This document shows positions 55,378-63,821 of a stretch of 64,000 nucleotides of DNA, one piece after another; position 1 is the stretch's first letter, and the number at the start of each line of letters is the position of its first letter. Origin of the DNA: Mesobacterium pallidum (GTDB lineage: Bacteria > Pseudomonadota > Alphaproteobacteria > Rhodobacterales > Rhodobacteraceae); assembly GCF_019966535.1 (NCBI RefSeq), contig NZ_JAIMID010000001.1, forward strand, positions 434,001-498,000, written 5' to 3'. The position numbers and the translations under genes were made by a program. The notes under the pieces are model-generated. The model saw nothing but the letters and a program-made list of their open reading frames with translations. It did no database searches and had not been told where the DNA came from.

Positions 55378-55605
55378 GAGTATTTATGGAATAATGAAAG
55401 CAGGGGCGCCAATTCCCCGTTCATCTTGCCAGAAATATCCCGGGGCGTTTGAGGGGCAGCGCCCCTCATTTCGATATCTGACGCCGTGTCCGCCAGAGCG
55501 CCTGTTCCCGGCGGGCATATTGGGAGAATGAAGAAAGGACGCGGACCCGGATCCCTCTTCATCTTGCCCATAAACTCCGGGGAGCGCGAGGGGCTGGCCC
55601 CTCGC
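55378..55605. repeat. double copy of the dispersed hairpin element (228 bp)
   Basis: Collinear with 48456-48684. Module 1: GAGTATTTATGGAATAATGA to hairpin GAGGGGC-AGC-GCCCCTC. Module 2: GGGCATATTGGGAGAATGAA to CTTGCCCATAAACTCCGGGG and GCGAGGGGCTGGCCCCTCGC. Left and right ends of each module are inverted copies (TATTTnTGGnAAnATGAA against TTCATCTTGCCnnAAATA). Confidence 0.85.
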
Positions 55606-55693
55606 ATGGCCGGGTGCCGCGCCTTCGGCGCGAGGGGCTGGCCCCTCGCTTGGCTGGGTGCCGCGCCTTCGGCGCGAGGGGCTGGCCCCTCGC
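55586..55693. repeat. 44-bp tandem repeat, three hairpin copies
   Basis: The 20-bp hairpin GCGAGGGGCTGGCCCCTCGC occurs at 55586, 55630 and 55674, spaced exactly 44 bp, with TGGCNGGGTGCCGCGCCTTC between copies. The array grows out of the last hairpin of the preceding element and ends 11 bp before the stop codon of the convergent oxidoreductase gene. Confidence 0.85.
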
Positions 55694-55704
55694 ATCCCGT
55701 CCTC

Positions 55705-56670
55705 TCAACCCGGAACGCGGATCACGACCTTGCCGGTCGAGGCGCGGCTGCGCAGCAGCTCCAGCCCCTCGGCGGCCTGCGACAGCGGCAGCACGTGGCT
55801 GACGTGGGGCTTGATCCGGCCGTCCACGTACCAGCGGAACAGCTGCGCCAGGCTGTCGGTCACGACCTTCGGGCGGAACGCCAGGTAGCCGCCCCAGTAA
55901 AGACCCAGGACGGAAATGTTCTTGACCAGCAGGTGGTTGGCCTTGATCTGCGGCACCTCCCCGCTGGCGAAACCGATGGCGAGGATCCGCGCCTCGGGGC
56001 GGCAGGCGCGGAAGGCGTCGGTGAACTGCTGCCCGCCGACCGCGTCATAGACCACGTCGGCGCCGCCAAGCGCCTTGATCTCGGCGCGCAGGTCGATCTC
56101 GGTCGCGTCCAGCAGGTGATCGGCGCCGGCGGCCTTGGCGACGGCGAGCTTGTCGGCGCCGCGGGCCACGGCGATCACCTCGGCGCCCATCAGCTTGCCC
56201 AGCTCGACCGCCGTGAGGCCGACGCCACCCGCGGCGCCCAGCACGACGAGCCGTTCACCCGGCTGCAGCCGGGCGCGGTGGTCCAGCGCCACGTGGCTGG
56301 TGCCATAGGCGACCTGGAACGCGGCGGCGTGCTCGAAGCTCATGGCAGCGGGCAGGGGCACCGCGCGCTCGGCCGGAAAGCAGCCGTACTCGGCCAGCCC
56401 GCCATGGCCGCCGAAGACCGCGACCCGGTCACCGACGGCGATCCCGCTCACCCCGTCGCCCAGGGCGTCGACCACGCCCGCGACCTCCATCCCGAGAGAG
56501 AACGGCACCGCCGGCATGTCCTGGTAGGTGCCCCTGGTCATCAGCAGGTCGGCGAAATTCAACCCGCAGGCGGCGATCTTCAGCCGCAGCTCGCCCGGGG
56601 CCGGGGCGGGAACGGGGATGTCGACAAGAGCCGGCGCCGCGCCCGACTCGGTGATCTGAAAAGCCTGCAC
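55705..56670 (-). CDS. zinc-free quinone oxidoreductase (MDR superfamily)
   Basis: 321 residues. NADPH:quinone reductase type: N-terminal GroES-like domain (ACGLNFADLLMTRGTYQ), AAAFQVAYGTSHVALDHRA, then cofactor loop LVVLGAAGGVGLTAVELGKLMGAEVIAVA. Catalytic zinc ligands of alcohol dehydrogenases are absent. Monocistronic as far as visible. Confidence 0.92.
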   Translation of the reverse strand: MQAFQITESGAAPALVDIPVPAPAPGELRLKIAACGLNFADLLMTRGTYQDMPAVPFSLGMEVAGVVDALGDGVSGIAVGDRVAVFGGHGGLAEYGCFPAERAVPLPAAMSFEHAAAFQVAYGTSHVALDHRARLQPGERLVVLGAAGGVGLTAVELGKLMGAEVIAVARGADKLAVAKAAGADHLLDATEIDLRAEIKALGGADVVYDAVGGQQFTDAFRACRPEARILAIGFASGEVPQIKANHLLVKNISVLGLYWGGYLAFRPKVVTDSLAQLFRWYVDGRIKPHVSHVLPLSQAAEGLELLRSRASTGKVVIRVPG

Positions 56671-56826
56671 AAATGTCTCCTTCGCGTCTGCCCGGGCCTG
56701 GACCTGTCAAGAATGACAGGGCGTGTCAATTGCACCAAGGACGGGTGATTCTCGTCATGCGGAAGTCCCGCCCCATCCTGTTGTGGTACGCGATCATCTT
56801 GATGGCACACCTAGTTTTTGACCATC

Positions 56827-56844
56827 CGGGAAAATAATTTCCCG
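56827..56844. promoter_or_regulatory. AT-rich hairpin in the 380-bp gap before the XRE gene
   Basis: CGGGAAA-ATAA-TTTCCCG in the middle of an AT-richer stretch (56810-56910), unusual for this genome. The gap 56671-57051 has no ORF I can support. A -35/-10-like pair TTGCGG (56918) and TATTCT (56940) could drive the XRE gene with a leader of about 100 nt. Confidence 0.4.
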
Positions 56845-57051
56845 TTGCAACAAGGAGTTGAAACTCGCATAGATTGAATTGTGCCGTCGCGTTCATCCAT
56901 AAATTTTGTGACGGCCCTTGCGGGGCATCGCATTTGCGGTATTCTGCCCTCGCGCTGAAGGGATGCGCAGCGCATCATGAGCCGTGCCGCGAGGCACTTC
57001 AGAGCTATGCCCGGACGGGATGAGCCGGGCCAAATACAAAGGAACGCGACA

Positions 57052-57423
57052 ATGACGCACCCTGTAGACGTGCACGTGGGCAAGCGGATTCGGCATCGAC
57101 GCTGGCTGGTCGGCATGACTCAGCAGCAGCTTGCCGAACAGGTCGGTATCAAGTTTCAGCAGATCCAGAAATACGAGACCGGCGCGAACCGCGTCAGTGC
57201 GTCGCGCCTGTGGGATATCGCCTACGCGCTCGAAGTCCCGGTCAGCTTTTTCTTCGAGAACCTCGAGACCGCACAGGACGAGCATCCGGTCAACGAGTCG
57301 GTGCCCGCCGACATCATGGGCGACAAGGAAGCGCTGGACCTCGTCCGGTCGTATTACGCGATCCCGGAAAACCAGCGCCGCCGCCTGTTCGAACTGGCCC
57401 GCGTCCTGAGCGACGTGGCCTGA
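57052..57423 (+). CDS. XRE-family helix-turn-helix regulator
   Basis: 123 residues. HTH at residues about 9-63 (VGKRIRHRRWLVGMTQQQLAEQVGIKFQQIQKYETGANRVSASRLWDIAYALEVPVSFFFENL), followed by a short C-terminal helix region. This type, with FQQIQKYE, is conserved across alphaproteobacteria as a chromosomal regulator, not a phage repressor. AAAGGAA precedes the ATG. Followed after 59 bp by the HisN-type gene. Confidence 0.92.
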   Translation: MTHPVDVHVGKRIRHRRWLVGMTQQQLAEQVGIKFQQIQKYETGANRVSASRLWDIAYALEVPVSFFFENLETAQDEHPVNESVPADIMGDKEALDLVRSYYAIPENQRRRLFELARVLSDVA

Positions 57424-57482
57424 CGACTGTCGCATCGGGCCCTGCGATTGACCTTGCCCTCTGCCGGTGGCAAGGGAAGGTC

Positions 57483-58289
57483 ATGACAGGGCTCGATCCG
57501 CACCTCCGCTCCGATCTGATCGACACCGCCCATGCGCTGGCCGACGCGGCCCGCGCGGCGGTGTTGCCGTATTTCCGACAGGCCGGTCTCAAGGCCGAGA
57601 ACAAGCTGGCCTCCGGGTTCGACCCGGTGACCGAGGCCGATCGCGCGGCCGAGGCGGCGATGCGTGACATCCTCGCGATCCGCCGCCCGGCGGACGCCAT
57701 CCTCGGCGAAGAGATGGGGCGCAGCGCGGGAACCAGCGGGCTGACCTGGGTGCTTGACCCGATCGACGGCACCCGCGCCTTCATCAGCGGCGCTCCGACC
57801 TGGGGCGTGTTGATCGCGGTGTCCAATGCAGCCGGACCGCTGCTGGGCATCGTCGACCAGCCCTATATCGGCGAACGTTTCATCGGCGGGCTTGGCCTGG
57901 CCGAGACCACCGGCCCGGCCGGGCGCCGCGCGCTGCGTAGCCGCGACTGCGCTGACCTCGCAAGCGCCACCCTCTTCACCACATTTCCCGAGGTCGGCAC
58001 CCCGGCCGAGCGCGCCGGGTTCGAGGCCGTGGCCGCGCGCGTCCGGCTCGTGCGCTATGGCATGGATTGCTACGCCTACGCGCTGATCGCCGCCGGCCAG
58101 GCCGACCTGGTGATCGAGGCGGGGCTGAACGCCTATGACATCCAGGGGCCCATCGGCGTGATCGAGGCCGCCGGCGGCGTGGTCACCGACTGGCAGGGTG
58201 GACCGGCGCATCACGGCGGGCGGGCCCTCGCGGCGGGCGATCCGGCGGTTCATGCCGCCGCGCTCGAGATCCTGTCGCAGGTTCCGTGA
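57483..58289 (+). CDS. hisN: inositol monophosphatase-family phosphatase, probable histidinol-phosphatase
   Basis: 268 residues. Metal-dependent phosphatase motifs: DPVTEADRAAE, GEEMG, LDPIDGTRAFISGAPTWGVLIA and a C-terminal NAYDIQGPIGVIEAAGG. RAFISGAPTWG and the length fit the HisN subgroup (last phosphatase step of histidine synthesis in actinobacteria and alphaproteobacteria), but inositol or fructose-1,6-bisphosphate activity is not excluded. GGGAAGG precedes the ATG at 57483. Confidence 0.87.
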   Translation: MTGLDPHLRSDLIDTAHALADAARAAVLPYFRQAGLKAENKLASGFDPVTEADRAAEAAMRDILAIRRPADAILGEEMGRSAGTSGLTWVLDPIDGTRAFISGAPTWGVLIAVSNAAGPLLGIVDQPYIGERFIGGLGLAETTGPAGRRALRSRDCADLASATLFTTFPEVGTPAERAGFEAVAARVRLVRYGMDCYAYALIAAGQADLVIEAGLNAYDIQGPIGVIEAAGGVVTDWQGGPAHHGGRALAAGDPAVHAAALEILSQVP

Positions 58290-58342
58290 GGCGGCTGCCT
58301 CAATCAGCCGAAGGCGGTAGGCCAGCAGGCCTGCCTCCGGCG

Positions 58343-58373
58343 GGAGTATTTTGGGAATAATGAAAGCGGGGGC
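58343..58373. repeat. single end of the dispersed hairpin element
   Basis: GGGAGTATTTTGGGAATAATG followed by AAAGCGGGGG, the left end of module 1 seen at 48456 and 55378, here ending 6 bp before a start codon. No right end is present. Confidence 0.7.
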
Positions 58374-58379
58374 GCGCTG

Positions 58380-59714
58380 ATGACCGAAGTGCTGATCCAG
58401 GGGGCCGAACGGGTCCTGACCATGGATGACGAACGGCGCGAGCTTGCGGGCGCCGACGTGTTGATGCGCGATGGCGTGATCGTCGCCGTGGGGCAGGGGC
58501 TGGAGACCACCGGGGAGGTCGTGCGGGCGACGGGCTGCGTGGTCACGCCGGGGCTGGTGAACACCCATCACCACCTTTACCAGACGCTGACCCGCGCCGT
58601 GCCGGGCGGGCAGGATGCGCTGCTGTTCGGCTGGCTCAAGACGCTCTACCCGATCTGGGCGCGTTTCGGCCCGGAGGAAATGCGCGTCTCGGCCATGGTC
58701 GGGCTGGCCGAGCTGGCGCTGTCGGGCTGCACGCTGAGTTCCGATCACCTGTACCTCTACCCGAACGGCGCGCGGCTTGACGACACGATCGAGGCGGCGC
58801 GCGCGGTCGGGCTGCGGTTTCATCCCACGCGTGGGGCGATGAGCATTGGCGAAAGCGCCGGGGGCCTGCCGCCGGATGCCCTGGTCGAACGCGAGGCGGC
58901 GATCCTCGACGATTGTATCCGGGTGATCGACGCCTTTCATGATGCCTCCGAAGGGGCGATGGTGCGGGTGGGCGTGGCGCCCTGTTCGCCGTTTTCCGTC
59001 AGCCGCGAGCTGATGCGCGACGCGGCGCTGCTGGCGCGGCACAAGGGCGTGATGCTGCACACGCACCTGGCCGAAAACGACGAGGACATCGCTTATTCGC
59101 AGGCGCAGTTCGGCTGCCGCCCCGGGCAATATGCCGAGGAACTGGGCTGGACCGGGGCCGATGTCTGGCACGCCCATTGCGTCAAGCTCGACGGGCAGGA
59201 GATTGATCTCTTTGCCAAAAGCGGCACCGGCGTGGCGCATTGCCCCTGTTCGAACTGCCGGCTGGGGTCGGGCATCGCGCCGGTGCGCGCGATGCGCGAT
59301 GCGGGCGTCAAGGTGGCGCTGGGGGTGGACGGATCGGCCAGCAACGATGCCGGCAACCTCGTGCTCGAGGCGCGGCAGGCGATGCTGCTGCAACGGGTGG
59401 CGCGAGGCGCGGATGCCATGAGCGCGCGCGAGGCGCTCGAGATTGCAACGCGGGGCGGGGCGGATGTGCTGGGCCGGCCCGATTGCGGGCGCATCGCGGT
59501 GGGCAAACGGGCGGATATCGCGATCTGGGACGTCTCGGGCGTGGAAAGCGCGGGCAGCTGGGACCCGGCGGCGCTGCTGCTGGCCGGGCCGACCCGGGTG
59601 CGGGACCTCTTCGTCGAGGGGCGGCAGGTGGTGCGGGATGGCCATGTCACGACCATCGACCTCGGCGCCGTGGTGGCGCGGCAGAACCAGCTCGCGCGGG
59701 CGCTGGCGGGCTAG
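58380..59714 (+). CDS. 8-oxoguanine deaminase-type amidohydrolase
   Basis: 444 residues. TrzN/AtzA-ATZ branch of the amidohydrolase superfamily: metal site NTHHHLYQ, THLAENDEDIAYSQ, HAHCVKL, and GVDGSASNDAGNLVLEAR; C-terminal composite domain RIAVGKRADIAIWDVSG. The CPCSNCRLGSG and SASND blocks match enzymes annotated as 8-oxoguanine deaminase. A guanine deaminase lies 1.2 kb away on the other strand, which supports a purine role. The ribosome site is supplied by the repeat end (AAAGCGGGGG). The stop overlaps the convergent gene by 4 bp. Confidence 0.87.
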   Translation: MTEVLIQGAERVLTMDDERRELAGADVLMRDGVIVAVGQGLETTGEVVRATGCVVTPGLVNTHHHLYQTLTRAVPGGQDALLFGWLKTLYPIWARFGPEEMRVSAMVGLAELALSGCTLSSDHLYLYPNGARLDDTIEAARAVGLRFHPTRGAMSIGESAGGLPPDALVEREAAILDDCIRVIDAFHDASEGAMVRVGVAPCSPFSVSRELMRDAALLARHKGVMLHTHLAENDEDIAYSQAQFGCRPGQYAEELGWTGADVWHAHCVKLDGQEIDLFAKSGTGVAHCPCSNCRLGSGIAPVRAMRDAGVKVALGVDGSASNDAGNLVLEARQAMLLQRVARGADAMSAREALEIATRGGADVLGRPDCGRIAVGKRADIAIWDVSGVESAGSWDPAALLLAGPTRVRDLFVEGRQVVRDGHVTTIDLGAVVARQNQLARALAG

Positions 59715-60922
59715 ACCCGAGCGGCCTTGCGCGCGAGGCTCCGGGCGCGCGTCTCGACCGTCTCGAGGCGGCTTTCCAGCTTGGGCGGCAGTGCCTGCGG
59801 AAACTGTGACAGCAGCGGCAGGACCTGCCGGCTCCTGTCGGCATAGGTCACGGCCCAGTCGGGATTGGCGCGGGCGATGGCACGCTCGGCCTCGGCCAGC
59901 GCTTGCTGGGCCTGGGCCAGAAGCGTCTCGCCCAGCAGGGACCAGGCCGCCCCCGCCATCACCAGCGCCGCGTCGTCGTCGGTGTCGAGGGCGCCGAGGT
60001 TCCCCTCGACGGCATAGCGGGTCGGGTCGATCTCGAGATCGGCGGCGACGAGCCCCGGGACCCTGGCGACCAGCGCCGCGTTGTCCGTCGCGAACCGCTG
60101 CTGGATCTCTTCGGCCCGCGCGCGGCCGGGCTCGAGCCGGGTGCGGACCTCCATGCTGTTGAGCATCCGGTTCACCGGGCGGCGCAGCGCCGGGTCCAGC
60201 GGGCCGTGCAGCGCATGCAGCGCGTTGCGCAGCCGGAAGGCGGCGAGGTCCAGCGCCGAATTGGACCGGGGCGGCAGCGCAAGGCCCGCCAGCTCGAACC
60301 CGCCAAGCGCGGCCACGCGGTCAAAGAGGTTCGGACCACGCCGGTAGGGCATGATCTCGACAGTCTCGACGCCGAACACAGCGGTCCAGCGGTCGTAGAG
60401 CGCAAGGTAGTCGAAATAGGGCGTGCCGGGCCGGATGCCGTCCAGGTAGCCCGACCGGACAGGCGGCGCGTAGCGCAGCAGGGTCGACATGTGCGACAGG
60501 CCCATCTCGAACTGCGGGCGCAGGCAGCAGAGCACGGTGATCCGGTCGAAGAGCGGCGCCAGCAGGTCGCGCAGCCGGGCCACCTGCTCGGCCGTGGTCA
60601 GCCGCGACTGGCAATGCTCGTTCGACAGCACGAAGGTGTGGCAGCCATCGGCGCGGGCCTGGGCCACCTCGGCGGCGAGCCGGGCGGGGGCGGTGGCCAG
60701 GTCGGCCGCCAGAGCCTCGGGCGTGCGGGCGAACATGCCCTGTACCTCGTCCGGCGCAGGTTTGGCCCCGGCCATGGGGAACAGGATCATGTGGTTGTTC
60801 CAACCCATCTCTCGGCTGTAGCAGACGCCAAGCGCGCGCAGCGCCTCGCGGTTCAGCGCGCCCCAGTCCTGGAACGCGGTGCTGCCGGTCTTTTCCGTGC
60901 CGATATGGAGAATGAGCTGCAT
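59711..60922 (-). CDS. sulfotransferase-like P-loop protein
   Basis: 403 residues. It begins MQLILHIGTEKTGSTAFQDW, the 5'-PSB/P-loop signature of sulfotransferases (GxxKxGSTxLQ). The segment LSNEHCQSRL and the following strand RITVLCCLRPQFEMGLS resemble the 3'-phosphate-binding region. A long helical C-terminal part (PDWAVTYADRSRQVLPLLSQ) is not part of the usual domain. No PAPS synthesis or carbohydrate genes are near; its start codon shares a base with the guaD stop (TGATG), so the two are co-translated. Confidence 0.8.
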   Translation of the reverse strand: MQLILHIGTEKTGSTAFQDWGALNREALRALGVCYSREMGWNNHMILFPMAGAKPAPDEVQGMFARTPEALAADLATAPARLAAEVAQARADGCHTFVLSNEHCQSRLTTAEQVARLRDLLAPLFDRITVLCCLRPQFEMGLSHMSTLLRYAPPVRSGYLDGIRPGTPYFDYLALYDRWTAVFGVETVEIMPYRRGPNLFDRVAALGGFELAGLALPPRSNSALDLAAFRLRNALHALHGPLDPALRRPVNRMLNSMEVRTRLEPGRARAEEIQQRFATDNAALVARVPGLVAADLEIDPTRYAVEGNLGALDTDDDAALVMAGAAWSLLGETLLAQAQQALAEAERAIARANPDWAVTYADRSRQVLPLLSQFPQALPPKLESRLETVETRARSLARKAARV

Positions 60923-62208
60923 CAGGCCGGCCTCCCGTTGATCCATGTAGCCCGGATTGCCCGATCGTCGCCCATCATGATAGTGGGAAAGATCGCCTCC
61001 CAGACCCCCTCGGCCCGCGCCGCGCGTTGCGCGATGGCGGGGGTCGAGGCGAGGTCGAGCACGACGAGGTCGGCCTCCATCCCCACGGCGACATTGCCGA
61101 TCTGGTGATCCATGTGCAGCGCCCGGGCCGAGCCCTGTGTGGCCAGCCACATCAGCTGCGCCGGATGCAGCGGGGTGCCGCGCAGCTGGCCGATCTCGTA
61201 GGCGGCGGCCATGGTGCGCAGCATCGAAAACGACGACCCGCCGCCGGTGTCGGTGGCAAGGCCGATGCGCTGCCCTTCGGCCATCAGCCCGGCCATGTCG
61301 AAGAGTCCCGAGCCGATGAAGGTGTTGGACGTCGGGCAATGGATCAGCGACGCGCCCACCTCGGCCAGCCGCGCCCGTTCGCGCGGCTCGAGGTGGATGG
61401 CGTGGCCGTAAAGCCCGCGCGGGCCCAGCAGGCCATGCGCCTCGTAGGTGTCGAGGTAATCGCGCGCTTGCGGGTAAAGCGACCGGACCCAGGCGATTTC
61501 GTCCAACTGCTCGGAAAGGTGGGTCTGCATCAGGCAGTCCGGATGCTCGGCCCAGAGCGCGCCCAGCGCCGCCAGCTGCTCCGGCGTCGAGGTCGGAGAA
61601 AACCGCGGCGTGATGGCATAGGACAGCCGGTCCACCCCGTGCCATTTCTCCAGCAGCCGCTTGCTGTCGTTATAGGCCGATTGCGCGGTATCCTGCAGCG
61701 CCTCGGGCGCGTTGCGGTCCATGCAGGTCTTGCCGGCGACGATGCGCTGCCCGCGCCCCTGCGCCTCGGCCATGATCGCATCCACGCTGGCGGGATGGAT
61801 CGTGCAATAGCTGACAAAGGTGGTGGTGCCGTTCGCCGCCGTCAGGTCGCAGTAGCGCAGGGCGATCTCGGCCGCGTGGTCCGGATCGACAAAGCTGATC
61901 TCTTCGGGGAAGGTATAGCTGTTCAGCCAGTCGATCAGCCGCTTGCCCCAGCTCGCGATGATCGCGGTCTGGGGATAGTGCACATGAGCATCGACGAAGC
62001 CCGCGCAGATCAGATCCTGGCCGTAATCGGTCACTTCGGCCTCGGGGTGCGCCGCGCGCAGGGCGGCGGCGGGGCCGGTGGCCGCGATGCGCCCGCCCTC
62101 GACCAGCACGGCGCCGGCCGTGTCGACCTGCACCGCCTCGTCCAGCGGGGCATGGAACGGGTCGGCGGCAAAGCTCAGCACCTGCCCGGTCAGCAATCTC
62201 TTGGTCAT
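60922..62208 (-). CDS. guaD: guanine deaminase
   Basis: 428 residues. Guanine + water to xanthine + ammonia. Metal-binding DAHVHYPQ, PEEISFVDPDHA, QTHLSEQLDEI, GHAIHL, HCPTSNTFIGSGLFDM and ATDTGGGSSFSML, all typical. The start is fixed by AAGGACGGAG. It is the first gene of a two-gene unit with the sulfotransferase-like gene; divergent from mgtE. Confidence 0.94.
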   Translation of the reverse strand: MTKRLLTGQVLSFAADPFHAPLDEAVQVDTAGAVLVEGGRIAATGPAAALRAAHPEAEVTDYGQDLICAGFVDAHVHYPQTAIIASWGKRLIDWLNSYTFPEEISFVDPDHAAEIALRYCDLTAANGTTTFVSYCTIHPASVDAIMAEAQGRGQRIVAGKTCMDRNAPEALQDTAQSAYNDSKRLLEKWHGVDRLSYAITPRFSPTSTPEQLAALGALWAEHPDCLMQTHLSEQLDEIAWVRSLYPQARDYLDTYEAHGLLGPRGLYGHAIHLEPRERARLAEVGASLIHCPTSNTFIGSGLFDMAGLMAEGQRIGLATDTGGGSSFSMLRTMAAAYEIGQLRGTPLHPAQLMWLATQGSARALHMDHQIGNVAVGMEADLVVLDLASTPAIAQRAARAEGVWEAIFPTIMMGDDRAIRATWINGRPA

Positions 62209-62423
62209 CTGCGCTCCGTCCTTGGGCCCCGGATCACGATAGAGACGCCGGGCAGGGGCCACAACGCCCTCTCTTGCGTCCGGCCCCGGGGTCTTGCCCG
62301 ACAACCGGGCAGGTGCACCGCCGTATGCCGCAAAAAAAGGCGTCTGCGCCGCCTCGGGGCCTTGCCCTTCGGCCCATGCACCTTATGAGTCACCCCCGAA
62401 TGGCGCGAAACGGGGGCCCAGCG

Positions 62424-63821
62424 ATGAGCGAGACCGACGACCTGGTTGAAGAAACCACGGCCCCCGACGAGGCCGAGGACGCCTATGCGCTCGACCGCAA
62501 GACGCTGGCGGCGATTCTCTATGCCGTCGAGGTGCAGGACCGCGAGAAGCTGATCGAGCTGATGGAGCCGCTGCACGCGGCCGACATCGCCGACATGCTG
62601 GAACAGGTGAACGCCTATGACCGGCGCCGGCTGATCGAGCTCTACGGCACCGAGTTCGACGGCGAGATCCTGTCCGAGGTGGACGAATCGATCCGCGAGG
62701 AAGTCATCGCCGTGCTGCACCCCGAAGTGCTGGCCGAGGCGGTGCGCGAGCTCGATTCGGACGACGTGGTCGACCTGCTCGAAGACCTCGAGGATTCGCA
62801 GCAGGAGGCGATCCTCGGCGCGCTCGAGGAAACCGACCGGGTCGCGGTCGAGCAATCGCTGACCTACCCGGAATATTCCGCCGGCCGCCTGATGCAGCGC
62901 GAGGTGGTCTGGGCGCCCGAGCACTGGACCGTGGGCGAGGCCATCGACTACCTGCGCGCGACCGAGGAACTGCCGGACCAGTTCTACCATATCGTGCTGG
63001 TCGACCCGCGCCACCGGCCCGTCGGCAACGTGACACTGGGCAAGCTGATGGGCGCCCGGCGCGAGGTGCCGCTGAAAGAGCTGACCGAGGATCTCTTTCG
63101 CACCATCCCCGCGACGCAATACGAGGGCGACGTGGCCTATGCCTTCAACCAGTATCACCTGATCTCGGCGCCCGTGGTCGATGACCAGGACCGGCTGGTC
63201 GGCGTCATCACCATCGACGACGCGATGATCGTTCTGGACGAGGAACACGAGGAAGACATCCTGCGCCTCGCCGGCGTGGGCGAGGGGTCGCTGTCGGACA
63301 AGGTCAGCGACACGGTGCGCCAGCGCCTGCCCTGGCTGGCGGTGAACCTGGGCACGGCGGTGCTGGCCTCGCTGGTGATCTCGATCTTCGAAGAGACCAT
63401 CGCGGGCTTCGTGGCGCTGGCGGTGCTGATGCCCATCGTCGCCTCGATGGGCGGCAACGCCGGGACGCAATCGCTGACCGTGGCGGTGCGGGCCATCGCC
63501 ACGCGCGACCTCACGGGCGCCAACGTCTGGCGGGTGATCCGGCGCGAGGTGGCCGTGGGTCTGATCAACGGGCTGGTCTTCGCGCTGGTCATGGGGATCG
63601 TGGGGCTGATCTGGTTCGGCTCGCTCACCCTGGGCTACGTGATCGCGGTGGCCATGGTGGTCAACCTGGTGGTCGCGGGGCTGGCCGGGACGATCATCCC
63701 GGTGCTGCTCGAGAAATTCGGCATCGACCCGGCGCTGGCCTCGGGCACTTTCGTCACAACGGTGACCGACGTGGTCGGGTTCTTCGCCTTCCTCGGCCTG
63801 GCGGCGATAGTGCTGATATGA
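62424..63821 (+). CDS. mgtE: magnesium transporter MgtE
   Basis: 465 residues. N-terminal MgtE superhelical domain (PLHAADIADMLEQVNAYDRRRLIELY, SDDVVDLLEDLEDSQQEAIL), two CBS domains (YPEYSAGRLMQREVVWAPEHWTVGEAI; HLISAPVVDDQDRLVGVITIDD), then five membrane segments (SLVISIFEETIAGFVALAVLMPIVASMGGNAGTQSLTVAVRAIA). The N and CBS domains sense cytoplasmic Mg2+ and gate the pore. MSETDD at 62424 is chosen; an in-frame ATG at 62400 is an alternative. The stop overlaps the next start by 4 bp. Confidence 0.95.
   Translation: MSETDDLVEETTAPDEAEDAYALDRKTLAAILYAVEVQDREKLIELMEPLHAADIADMLEQVNAYDRRRLIELYGTEFDGEILSEVDESIREEVIAVLHPEVLAEAVRELDSDDVVDLLEDLEDSQQEAILGALEETDRVAVEQSLTYPEYSAGRLMQREVVWAPEHWTVGEAIDYLRATEELPDQFYHIVLVDPRHRPVGNVTLGKLMGARREVPLKELTEDLFRTIPATQYEGDVAYAFNQYHLISAPVVDDQDRLVGVITIDDAMIVLDEEHEEDILRLAGVGEGSLSDKVSDTVRQRLPWLAVNLGTAVLASLVISIFEETIAGFVALAVLMPIVASMGGNAGTQSLTVAVRAIATRDLTGANVWRVIRREVAVGLINGLVFALVMGIVGLIWFGSLTLGYVIAVAMVVNLVVAGLAGTIIPVLLEKFGIDPALASGTFVTTVTDVVGFFAFLGLAAIVLI

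Noticed and set aside
57052..57423. XRE regulator as a prophage repressor
   Set aside because: No phage genes, integrase or attachment site nearby; the sequence fits the conserved chromosomal alphaproteobacterial type.
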